Assembly (NCBI GenBank): GCA_030654555.1
Contig: JAURXG010000459.1
Span: forward strand, 1-8,466
Origin: Aquabacterium sp.
Lineage (GTDB): Bacteria; Pseudomonadota; Gammaproteobacteria; Burkholderiales; Burkholderiaceae_C
Direction of reading: 5' to 3'
Length of the DNA stretch: 8,466 bases
Below, piece after piece: positions 1-5,365 of the stretch (its first letter is position 1; the number at the start of each line of letters is the position of its first letter). A program made the position numbers and the translations under genes. The notes under the pieces are model-generated. The model made no database searches and was not told where the DNA came from. It saw nothing but the letters and a program-made list of their open reading frames with translations.

Positions 1-47
1 AGGCGCTCGAAGGGGTAGGGGTGCAGCTTGCCCAGCAACGGATTCAT
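1..47 (-). CDS. dapC: N-terminal fragment of a DapC-like succinyldiaminopimelate aminotransferase (partial)
   Basis: The minus strand reads ATG at 47-45 followed by an open frame to the window edge, giving MNPLLGKLHPYPFERL (15 full codons plus two bases). The pattern MNPxLxxLxPYPFExL is, from memory, the typical start of betaproteobacterial DapC, a PLP-dependent class I/II aminotransferase of lysine and peptidoglycan-precursor synthesis. The catalytic domain and its PLP lysine lie outside the window, so the call rests on 15 residues. It is divergent from the radical SAM gene, with 82 bp between the start codons. No Shine-Dalgarno sequence precedes the ATG. A GATAAT hexamer 6 nt upstream suggests a leaderless message. 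Another class I aminotransferase with a similar N-terminus cannot be excluded. Confidence 0.6.
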   Translation of the reverse strand, partial: MNPLLGKLHPYPFER

Positions 48-53
48 GCGCGG

Positions 54-59
54 ATTATC
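54..59 (-). promoter_or_regulatory. Candidate -10 element for leaderless dapC
   Basis: On the minus strand GATAAT (5 of 6 to TATAAT) is followed by exactly six bases and then the dapC ATG. This places the expected transcription start on the A of the start codon. No good -35 hexamer is visible 16-18 bp upstream, where the sequence is GC-rich. Confidence 0.3.
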
Positions 60-95
60 GCGGCCGGACGCGGGCTGGCGGCACGGTCAGCGCGT

Positions 96-110
96 GGCAG
101 GCCGCCTGCC
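96..110. repeat. 15-bp perfect inverted repeat in the dapC/radical SAM intergenic region
   Basis: GGCAGGC-C-GCCTGCC is a perfect palindrome around one central base. It lies 19 bp before the radical SAM start codon and 36 bp upstream of the dapC -10 candidate. It could be an operator for either divergent gene or a hairpin. No T-tract follows, so it is not a standard terminator. At this GC content a short GC palindrome may be chance. Confidence 0.3.
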
Positions 111-129
111 CCGACAATGCGGCCGCACC

Positions 130-2073
130 ATGTCCAGCCCCGTGCCCCTCCCCGCCTTGCGTGTGCTGTCGTTCATCCCGCCGATGACCCAGCTCAACAC
201 GCCGTACCCGTCGGCCCCGTACCTGACCGGCTTCCTGCGCTCGCAGGGCGTGGCGGCGGTGCAGGAGGACCTGGCGCTGGCGCTGGCACTGCGCCTGCTG
301 TCGCCGGCCGGCATGGCCGACCTGCGGGCCTGCATCGCGGCGCTGCCCGAGGCCCGCCGCACCGCGCGGGTGGCGGCCTTCGACGACCAGTTCCAGCGCT
401 ACGCCGCCACCATCGCGCCGACCATCGCCTTCCTGCAGGGGCGCGACGCCACGCTGGCGCACCGCATCGCCGGCCGCGAGTTCCTGCCCGAAGGCCCGCG
501 CTTCGCGTCGCTGGACGTGTACGACGACCCCGACGGTGGCGACCCGATGGCCTGGGCCTTCGGCGCGCTGGGGGTGCAGGACCGCGCCCGCCACCTGGCC
601 ACGCTCTACCTCAACGACCTGGCCGACGTGATCCGCGAGGCGGCCGACCACCGCTTCGAGTTCGTGCGTTATGCCGAAAGCCTGGCGCAGAGCCAGGCCA
701 CGTTCGAGCCGCTGGCGTTGGCGCTGGCCGCGCCGCCCACGCTGGTCGACACGCTGTTGCGCGAGTTGACCGAGGCCGCGCTGGCGCGCCACCGGCCCAC
801 CGTGGTGCTGCTGTCGGTGCCGTTCCCGGGGGCGGTGTACGCGGCCTTCCGCATCGCGCAGACGATCAAGGCAATCGACCCGTCCGTCGTCACCGTGCTG
901 GGTGGCGGCTTCGTCAACACCGAACTGCGTGAACTGACCGAGCCGCGGGTGTTCGACCACTTCGACTACCTGACGCTCGATGCCGGCGAGCGCCCGCTGC
1001 TGGCGCTGCTGGCGCACCTGCAGGGCCAGCGTTCACGCAGCCGGCTGGTGCGCACCTTCGTGCGTGAGCCCGACGCGGCCACCGGCCAGGGCGCGGTGCG
1101 CTACATCAACTTCGTCGAGCCCGACCTGCCGTTTGCCGAGGTGGGCACGCCCACCTGGGACGGCCTGCCGCTGGACCGCTACCTGTCGCTGCTGGACATG
1201 CTCAACCCCATGCACCGGCTGTGGAGCGACGGCCGCTGGAACAAGCTGACGGTGGCGCATGGCTGCTACTGGAAGAAGTGCAGCTTCTGCGACGTGAGCC
1301 TGGACTACATCTCGCGCTACGACGCCGCCAGCGCCGAGACCCTGGCCGACCGCATCGAAGCCATCGTCGCCGAGACCGGGCAGACCGGCTTTCACTTCGT
1401 CGACGAGGCCGCGCCGCCCAAGAGCCTGAAGGCCCTGGCCGCCGAGCTGCAGCGCCGCCAGCTGGCGATCAGCTGGTGGGGCAACATCCGCTTCGAAAAA
1501 TCCTTCACGCCCGCTTTGTGCCAGCAGCTGGCCGACAGTGGCTGCATCGCCATCAGTGGCGGGCTGGAGGTGGCCAGCGACCGCCTGCTGGCGCTGATGA
1601 AGAAGGGCGTGTCGGTCGACCAGGTGGCGCGGGTGACCAAGGGTTTCTCGGACGCCGGCATCCTGGTGCATGCCTACCTGATGTACGGCTTCCCGACCCA
1701 GACGGTGGCCGACACGGTGGACGCGCTGGAGTACGTGCGCCAGCTGTTCGCCGAGGGCTGCATCCAGTCGGGCTTCTTCCACCGCTTTGCCTGCACCGTG
1801 CATTCGCCGGTGGGCCAGCGGCCGCAGGACTATGGCGTCGAGCTGGTGCCGCTGCCCACCGTGGGACCAAACATGGGCTTCGCCAAGAACGACATCGGCT
1901 TCATCGACCCCACCGGCACCGACCACGATGCGCTGGGCGTGGGCCTGAAGAAGGCGCTGTACAACTACATGCACGGCATCGGGCTGGACGAGGACGTGCG
2001 GCGCTGGTTCGACTTCCACGTGCCCAAGCCGCGCGTGGCCAAGGGCCGCATCGCCAAGGCCCTGGCGGGCTGA
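130..2073 (+). CDS. B12-binding-domain radical SAM protein of unknown substrate
   Basis: A 647-residue protein. The N-terminal half (about 1-300) resembles the Rossmann-like cobalamin-binding domain of class B radical SAM enzymes: an opening PPMTQLNTPYPSAPYLTGFL and a GGG loop at 258-260. It lacks the DxHxxG signature. The radical SAM core (about 370-580) has cluster cysteines C379, C384 and C387 in GCYWKKCSFC, a DE pair at 425-426, the GLEVAS SAM-contact motif at 478-483, and then YGFPTQT. The C-terminus (about 590-647) is HemN-like in style. Family members transfer methyl groups or rearrange substrates using SAM and a 4Fe-4S cluster; the substrate here is unknown. The ATG at 130 was chosen because the domain starts right after it; TTG at 28 would add 34 unlike residues. 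No clear Shine-Dalgarno precedes it. It stands alone, divergent from dapC and convergent with the SET gene 13 bp away. Confidence 0.9.
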   Translation: MSSPVPLPALRVLSFIPPMTQLNTPYPSAPYLTGFLRSQGVAAVQEDLALALALRLLSPAGMADLRACIAALPEARRTARVAAFDDQFQRYAATIAPTIAFLQGRDATLAHRIAGREFLPEGPRFASLDVYDDPDGGDPMAWAFGALGVQDRARHLATLYLNDLADVIREAADHRFEFVRYAESLAQSQATFEPLALALAAPPTLVDTLLRELTEAALARHRPTVVLLSVPFPGAVYAAFRIAQTIKAIDPSVVTVLGGGFVNTELRELTEPRVFDHFDYLTLDAGERPLLALLAHLQGQRSRSRLVRTFVREPDAATGQGAVRYINFVEPDLPFAEVGTPTWDGLPLDRYLSLLDMLNPMHRLWSDGRWNKLTVAHGCYWKKCSFCDVSLDYISRYDAASAETLADRIEAIVAETGQTGFHFVDEAAPPKSLKALAAELQRRQLAISWWGNIRFEKSFTPALCQQLADSGCIAISGGLEVASDRLLALMKKGVSVDQVARVTKGFSDAGILVHAYLMYGFPTQTVADTVDALEYVRQLFAEGCIQSGFFHRFACTVHSPVGQRPQDYGVELVPLPTVGPNMGFAKNDIGFIDPTGTDHDALGVGLKKALYNYMHGIGLDEDVRRWFDFHVPKPRVAKGRIAKALAG

Positions 2074-2081
2074 CGTCAGCC
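2068..2081. repeat. 14-bp palindrome spanning the radical SAM stop codon
   Basis: GGCTGACGTCAGCC is perfectly self-complementary and contains the TGA stop of the radical SAM gene. It sits at the 13-bp gap between two convergent genes. As RNA it can form a 5-bp stem with an ACGU loop on either strand, so it may help end transcription from both sides. No T-tract follows on either strand, so intrinsic termination is doubtful. Confidence 0.3.
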
Positions 2082-2086
2082 GGCAA

Positions 2087-2557
2087 TCACAGCCAGCCGA
2101 CGCAGTTGGGCGCGCCGCAGCGGCAGGCCAGCGTGCCCTCGTGGTGCGTCTCGCCGTAGTTCACGGTGATCTCCTCGCCCGGCACGATGACCCGCAGCGC
2201 ATAGAACTCGACCCGCCCGTCGCGGATGGTCAGCCGCGCGTTGGGGCTGCAGGCAGGGTTGGTGAAGCGCATCGGGTCCGCGCTCTTCGAGGCGTCGATC
2301 GCCTTCTTGTCGGAGATCTCCACGATCATGATGCGCGCCTGGCCGGCGGCGCGGCGCCGGGCCTCCGAGACGCTGATGCTCTCGCCACGGATCTCGCCGA
2401 TCTTGCGGTGCGCCGGGATGGTCTCGGCGGCAAACGCGCCGAAGCCGTCGATGCCGCTCTTGTGCACCGCCACCTCGTACTTCTGGTAGGCCGGCCGCTC
2501 GGGCGAGGGGCTGGCCGGCGCCTCGATGTCGATGGCCCGGGTGCTGAGCCGGGTCAT
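2087..2557 (-). CDS. SET-domain protein (putative protein-lysine methyltransferase)
   Basis: A 156-residue protein: a 25-residue polar N-terminus, then one SET domain with a post-SET zinc motif. SET proteins transfer methyl from SAM to protein lysines. Visible signatures are the GIDGFGAFA loop (35-43), RFTNPACSPN (97-106) where the family has RFxNHxCxPN, GEEITVNYG (127-135) with the candidate catalytic Tyr134, and CxCx4C (C145, C147, C152). Together with C103 these cysteines can bind one zinc. His is replaced by Pro101 in the NHxC motif. No signal peptide is seen, so it is probably cytoplasmic. The ATG at 2557 overlaps the peroxiredoxin stop as ATGA, so the two are likely co-transcribed and translationally coupled. 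The target is unknown. Bacterial SET proteins of this size are common in proteobacteria but few have a known role. Confidence 0.88.
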   Translation of the reverse strand: MTRLSTRAIDIEAPASPSPERPAYQKYEVAVHKSGIDGFGAFAAETIPAHRKIGEIRGESISVSEARRRAAGQARIMIVEISDKKAIDASKSADPMRFTNPACSPNARLTIRDGRVEFYALRVIVPGEEITVNYGETHHEGTLACRCGAPNCVGWL

Positions 2558-3123
2558 GGCTTGGCCGACCAGTTCTTCAGCGCCGCCAGCGTGTTGCTGA
2601 CATGCCGGTAGGGGTTCAGGCTGGTGTACTGGTAGACGATGGTGCCGTTGGGCGCGATCACGTAGCTGGTGCGGTTGGAGTAGTCGGGCTTGCAGGCCCG
2701 CACCGCGTCGTAGGCCTTCATCACCGACTTGTCGGCATCGGCGCCCACCGCAAACTTGTTGCGGCATTCGGTGGCCGAGAAGCGCTTGAGCGTGTCGATG
2801 TCGTCGGCCGACACACCGATCACCGTGGCGCCGAACTGCTTGTACTGGTCGATCGAGTCGGCGAACTGGTGCGCCTCGATGGTGCAGCCGATGGCAAACG
2901 CCGCCGGAAAGAAGTACAGCACCACCGGCCCCGTCTTCAGCGCATCGGCGAGGTTGAAGCGGAAGGCATTGCCCCCTTGCGCGGCTTCGATCGTGAAGGC
3001 CGGGGCCTTGTCGCCGACGTCCAGCGCGGCCTGCGCGGCCAGGCCGGAGGCGGCCAGGCAACCGGCCAGCAGCAGGCGGGCAACCCCGCGCGATCGGGTC
3101 GGGCGGACAAGGTGGGGCGTCAT
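2554..3123 (-). CDS. Exported AhpC/TSA-family peroxiredoxin with altered active site
   Basis: A 189-residue protein. Residues 1-32 look like a Sec signal peptide: basic residues at 7-16, a hydrophobic LLLAGCLAASGLAA stretch and a likely cut after AQA. The mature part is a thioredoxin-fold peroxiredoxin, which reduces peroxides with a reactive cysteine. The active-site loop reads FFPAAFAIGCTIEAHQF, giving peroxidatic Cys80, but position 77, normally Thr or Ser (PxxxTxxC), is Ala. GVSADD (93-98) and the RTSYVI strand (141-146) are typical of the family. The BCP-type resolving Cys at +5 is absent (His85); C110 or C134 could serve. The start is supported by AAGGA six bases before the ATG. It overlaps the downstream SET gene by ATGA and is divergent from the phospholipase D gene. 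The likely location is the periplasm. Confidence 0.88.
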   Translation of the reverse strand: MTPHLVRPTRSRGVARLLLAGCLAASGLAAQAALDVGDKAPAFTIEAAQGGNAFRFNLADALKTGPVVLYFFPAAFAIGCTIEAHQFADSIDQYKQFGATVIGVSADDIDTLKRFSATECRNKFAVGADADKSVMKAYDAVRACKPDYSNRTSYVIAPNGTIVYQYTSLNPYRHVSNTLAALKNWSAKP

Positions 3124-3141
3124 TGCGTATCCTTCGGCTCG

Positions 3142-4797
3142 ATGAACTGGGGCGCCGTGATCGTGACCGACCAAGGGCAGGGGCCAGGCCCTCGCCGGAA
3201 TGATACGCACCGCCTCCTGCGGTGGCTGCTGCTGGGGGCATGCCTGGCGCTGCTGCTGCTGCAGGGCGGCTGCGCCAGCCTGCCCGCGGGCGTGTTGCGG
3301 CCGCCGACGACGGCGCTGCGTGCGGTCGACACCACGGCGCTGGGCCGCATCGCCAAGGCCTCGTTGCCCGACGACGAGCTGAGCGGCTTCCGCCTGCTGC
3401 CGACCGGCCCGTTCGCGCTGGACACCCGGCTGGCACTGGTGCAGCGCGCCGAGCGCTCGATCGACCTGCAGTACTACGTGCTGCAGAACGACATCACCGG
3501 CCGCTACCTGATGCGCGCGCTGCGCGACGCCGCCCAGCGCGGCGTGCGGGTGCGGCTGCTGGTCGACGACCTGTTCACCGCCGACACCGACCACCTGCTG
3601 CGCGGCCTGGCCGCCTATCCGAACGTCGAGGTGCGGCTGTTCAACCCGTTTCCGGCCGGCCGTTCGCAGATGCTGAGCCGTTTCGTCGCGTCGGCCTTCG
3701 ACTTCCAGCGCGTCAACCGGCGCATGCACAACAAGCTGATGATCGTCGACGGCGCGATGGCCGTGGCCGGCGGCCGCAACATCGCTGACGAGTACTTCAT
3801 GCGCCACGAGCAGGCCAACTTCGTCGACCTGGACGCCTTCGTCATCGGCGAGCTGCTGCCCCACCTGCAGGACATCTTCGACACCTACTGGAACAACCCG
3901 GTGGTGTTCCCGGTGCAGGCGCTGGTGCCCACCGAGCAGAGCCCCGCCGAGTTGCAGTCCGAGTTCGATCGCTTCACCGGGCCCGACACCACGCCGGCGC
4001 CGGTCATGCCGTCGGCCGGTGCCACCGACGTGCTGGGTTACGGCCCGATCTCCGAAGAGCTGTCGTTCGGCCGGCTCGGCCTGGTGTGGGCCTTTGCCAC
4101 CGCCTACGCCGACCCGCCGCACCGCCTGAAGGGCATGGGCACCAGCTACGCCCTGGTGCCGCTGGAGGACGTGGAGTCGGTGGGCTACAGCGTGCGCGAC
4201 ATGATGCGCGGTGCACGCCGCTCGGTGGTGCTGACCTCGCCCTACCTGGTGCCCGGCGAGCGCGGCATGGCGCTGATGGCCGGGCTGCGCGAGCGTGGTG
4301 TCGAGGTCAAGATGCTGACCAATTCGCTGGCCGCCACCGACGAGCCGCTGGTGCACATCGGCTACCGCAAGTACCGCCGGCCGCTGCTGTCGCTGGGGGT
4401 CGACCTGTACGAACTGAGCCCGGTGCGCGTCAAGCGCGCCAGCCGGCTGGGCTTCATCACGCCCAGCCAGGGCCGGCTGCATGCCAAGTCGGTGGTGGTC
4501 GACCGCAGCAAGGTGTTCATCGGCTCGATGAACTTCGACCCTCGCTCGGAGAAGCACAACACCGAGATGGGCCTGTTCATCGACAGCCCGCCGCTGGCGC
4601 GCGAGGTGCTGCGCCTGATGGACCTGGACATGCTGCTGGCCTCGTTCCGTGTGGTGATCGCGCAAGATGGCGGGCTGCGCTGGCTGGCCAACGACGACGA
4701 AGGCGAGGTCAGTTTCGACCGTGAACCCGAGGTCGACTTCAACACGCGCCTGTGGCTGGAGCTGCTGGCGCCGCTGGCGCCGGAGGAGTTGCTGTAG
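3142..4797 (+). CDS. Phospholipase D-family protein, cardiolipin synthase-like (ClsC/YmdC type)
   Basis: A 551-residue protein with two HxKx4D motifs: MHNKLMIVD with His196 and LHAKSVVVD with His447. These mark the two halves of a phospholipase D active site. Each motif is followed by the usual GG/GS plus N stretch (GGRNIADEYF; GSMNFDPRS). Family members of this build, such as E. coli ClsC, move phosphatidyl groups between phospholipids. The N-terminus has one hydrophobic segment (about 25-43) ending in LLQGGCASLP. This looks like a lipoprotein signal with Cys44 as lipid site, although Gln at -3 is atypical, so an uncleaved anchor is possible. The ATG at 3142 is the only ATG in frame before this segment and has no Shine-Dalgarno; GTG at 3157 or 3163 is an alternative. 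It is divergent from the peroxiredoxin by 18 bp. Confidence 0.88.
   Translation: MNWGAVIVTDQGQGPGPRRNDTHRLLRWLLLGACLALLLLQGGCASLPAGVLRPPTTALRAVDTTALGRIAKASLPDDELSGFRLLPTGPFALDTRLALVQRAERSIDLQYYVLQNDITGRYLMRALRDAAQRGVRVRLLVDDLFTADTDHLLRGLAAYPNVEVRLFNPFPAGRSQMLSRFVASAFDFQRVNRRMHNKLMIVDGAMAVAGGRNIADEYFMRHEQANFVDLDAFVIGELLPHLQDIFDTYWNNPVVFPVQALVPTEQSPAELQSEFDRFTGPDTTPAPVMPSAGATDVLGYGPISEELSFGRLGLVWAFATAYADPPHRLKGMGTSYALVPLEDVESVGYSVRDMMRGARRSVVLTSPYLVPGERGMALMAGLRERGVEVKMLTNSLAATDEPLVHIGYRKYRRPLLSLGVDLYELSPVRVKRASRLGFITPSQGRLHAKSVVVDRSKVFIGSMNFDPRSEKHNTEMGLFIDSPPLAREVLRLMDLDMLLASFRVVIAQDGGLRWLANDDEGEVSFDREPEVDFNTRLWLELLAPLAPEELL
3200..3228 (-). promoter_or_regulatory. Weak candidate promoter for the peroxiredoxin-SET pair
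   Basis: On the minus strand TATCAT (3205-3200, 5 of 6 to TATAAT) is preceded at 17 bp by CAGCCA (3228-3223, 3 of 6 to TTGACA). Transcription would start about 70 nt before the peroxiredoxin ATG, inside the 5' end of the divergent phospholipase D gene. Only 18 bp separate the two start codons, so a promoter within coding sequence is expected for at least one of them. The match is weak. Confidence 0.2.
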
Positions 4798-4878
4798 CGC
4801 CTGGAGTGGCGGGGTCCTGGATCGTGCGGGCGTCCAGCCCTGCGCTGCGCCTCGGGCGTGAGGGCCACTCGCAGACGT
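4798..4878. other. Convergent intergenic gap without a clear terminator
   Basis: This gap lies between the convergent phospholipase D and small-lipoprotein genes. It holds CTGGA (4817-4821) pairing with TCCAG (4833-4837), and GAGTGGC (4804-4810) pairing with GCCACTC (4864-4870). The longer pair could fold around the shorter one in a large GC-rich hairpin. There is no T-tract on either strand. Confidence 0.35.
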
Positions 4879-5181
4879 TCAGCAGCCGCCCTTCTTTTCC
4901 TTCTTCACGGCGGCGCCTGCATCCTTGGCCGCACCGACCGCGGCGTCCACTGCCGCCGATGCGGCATTGCCGGCGGCATTGGCGGCCACCGACGCTGCAT
5001 TGCCGATGGCCTTGGCGGCTTCGACCGACTCGGTCACCGCTGCGGACGCAGCATCAGCCACCGGTGTCGGCGCGGGCGCCGGCGCCGACATCGGCGCGGG
5101 CGTGGGCGTCTCTTCCTTCTTGCCGCACGCCGCCAGGGCCGCAGCGGCAACAACGGCCGTCACCAGGAGCAATCTGTTCAT
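4879..5181 (-). CDS. Small alanine-rich lipoprotein with 11-residue repeats
   Basis: A 100-residue protein. Residues 1-18 form a lipoprotein signal (MNRLLLVTAVVAAAALAAC) with lipobox LAAC and Cys19 as lipid site; the next residues GKKEE do not include Asp at +2, which fits outer-membrane sorting. Residues 25-40 are a Pro/Ala linker. Residues 44-92 are an Ala-rich helix in which AAKAIGNAASV, AANAAGNAASA and AVDAAVGAAKD (55-65, 66-76, 77-87) are successive 11-residue units. The tail is KKEKKGGC, ending in Cys100. The build recalls alanine-zipper or LEA-like surface proteins, but I recognise no named family and assign no reaction. Two adjacent ATGs exist (5184, 5181). AAGGA lies 3 nt before the first and 6 nt before the second, so 5181 was chosen. 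The gene has its own leader and seems monocistronic. Confidence 0.75.
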   Translation of the reverse strand: MNRLLLVTAVVAAAALAACGKKEETPTPAPMSAPAPAPTPVADAASAAVTESVEAAKAIGNAASVAANAAGNAASAAVDAAVGAAKDAGAAVKKEKKGGC

Positions 5182-5231
5182 CATCAATCCTTGAAAGTGA
5201 TGTGCACCGCACAGGCGCACCGTAAGCGGTT

Positions 5232-5266
5232 GGGCCTGGCTGTCCTGGCGCCGGGCCTGGCTGTCC
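5232..5266. repeat. Two 14-bp direct repeats with 21-bp period
   Basis: GGGCCTGGCTGTCC occurs at 5232-5245 and again, identical, at 5253-5266. The 21-bp period is two helical turns, so a protein could bind both copies on one face. They lie 50-85 bp upstream of the lipoprotein start, probably in its transcribed leader, where each copy reads GGACAGCCAGGCCC. Confidence 0.6.
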
Positions 5267-5267
5267 C

Positions 5268-5299
5268 GCATGGCCAGACATGCGACCCATTCGACCCAT
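5268..5299. repeat. Inverted repeat GCATG/CATGC and tandem CGACCCAT in the lipoprotein upstream region
   Basis: GCATG (5268-5272) and CATGC (5279-5283) are inverted arms with a 6-nt loop. Directly beside them CGACCCAT occurs twice at a 9-bp period (5283-5290, 5292-5299). They lie just downstream of, or overlapping, the candidate lipoprotein promoter. An operator role is possible but unproved. Confidence 0.4.
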
Positions 5300-5321
5300 A
5301 CCACCCGCAACCCCAGGTCAA
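5295..5321 (-). promoter_or_regulatory. Candidate promoter of the small lipoprotein gene
   Basis: On the minus strand TTGACC (5321-5316, 5 of 6 to the -35 consensus) is followed after 15 bp by TATGGG (5300-5295). The -35 is good; the -10 and spacing are poor. A start near 5288 would give a leader of about 105 nt holding the direct repeats. Confidence 0.25.
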
Positions 5322-5365
5322 ATTCTAGTCGCGCGCCGGGAGGCCAAGAGGACCTGATGCCGCCG

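Noticed and set aside
28..129. TTG start at 28 for the radical SAM protein
   Set aside because: The extra 34 residues are Arg/Gly-rich and cross the divergent intergenic region and the dapC start. The B12-like domain begins just after the ATG at 130.
1033..2019. Long open frame antisense to the radical SAM gene
   Set aside because: It is a mirror of a strong G/C third-position gene. The translation is His/Val/Gln-rich with no domain, and the plus strand carries a complete set of radical SAM motifs.
3058..3075. Lipobox LLLAGC in the peroxiredoxin leader
   Set aside because: Arg16 lies within the six residues before the lipobox, where charged residues are not allowed, and the hydrophobic stretch continues beyond the Cys to a good AQA cleavage site. 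A normal Sec signal is more likely.
2602..3141. Upstream extension of the phospholipase D reading frame
   Set aside because: It runs antisense through the peroxiredoxin gene, which has clear family motifs and its own Shine-Dalgarno. The hydrophobic signal starts only after 3142.
3250..3261. CTG tandem tract (four units) as a phase-variation repeat
   Set aside because: It is a trinucleotide repeat coding the Leu run of a signal segment. Changing its length would not shift the frame, and such Leu runs are normal in GC-rich genomes.
4798..4878. Intrinsic terminator between the phospholipase D and lipoprotein genes
   Set aside because: Inverted arms exist, but they are short or far apart and no T-tract follows on either strand.
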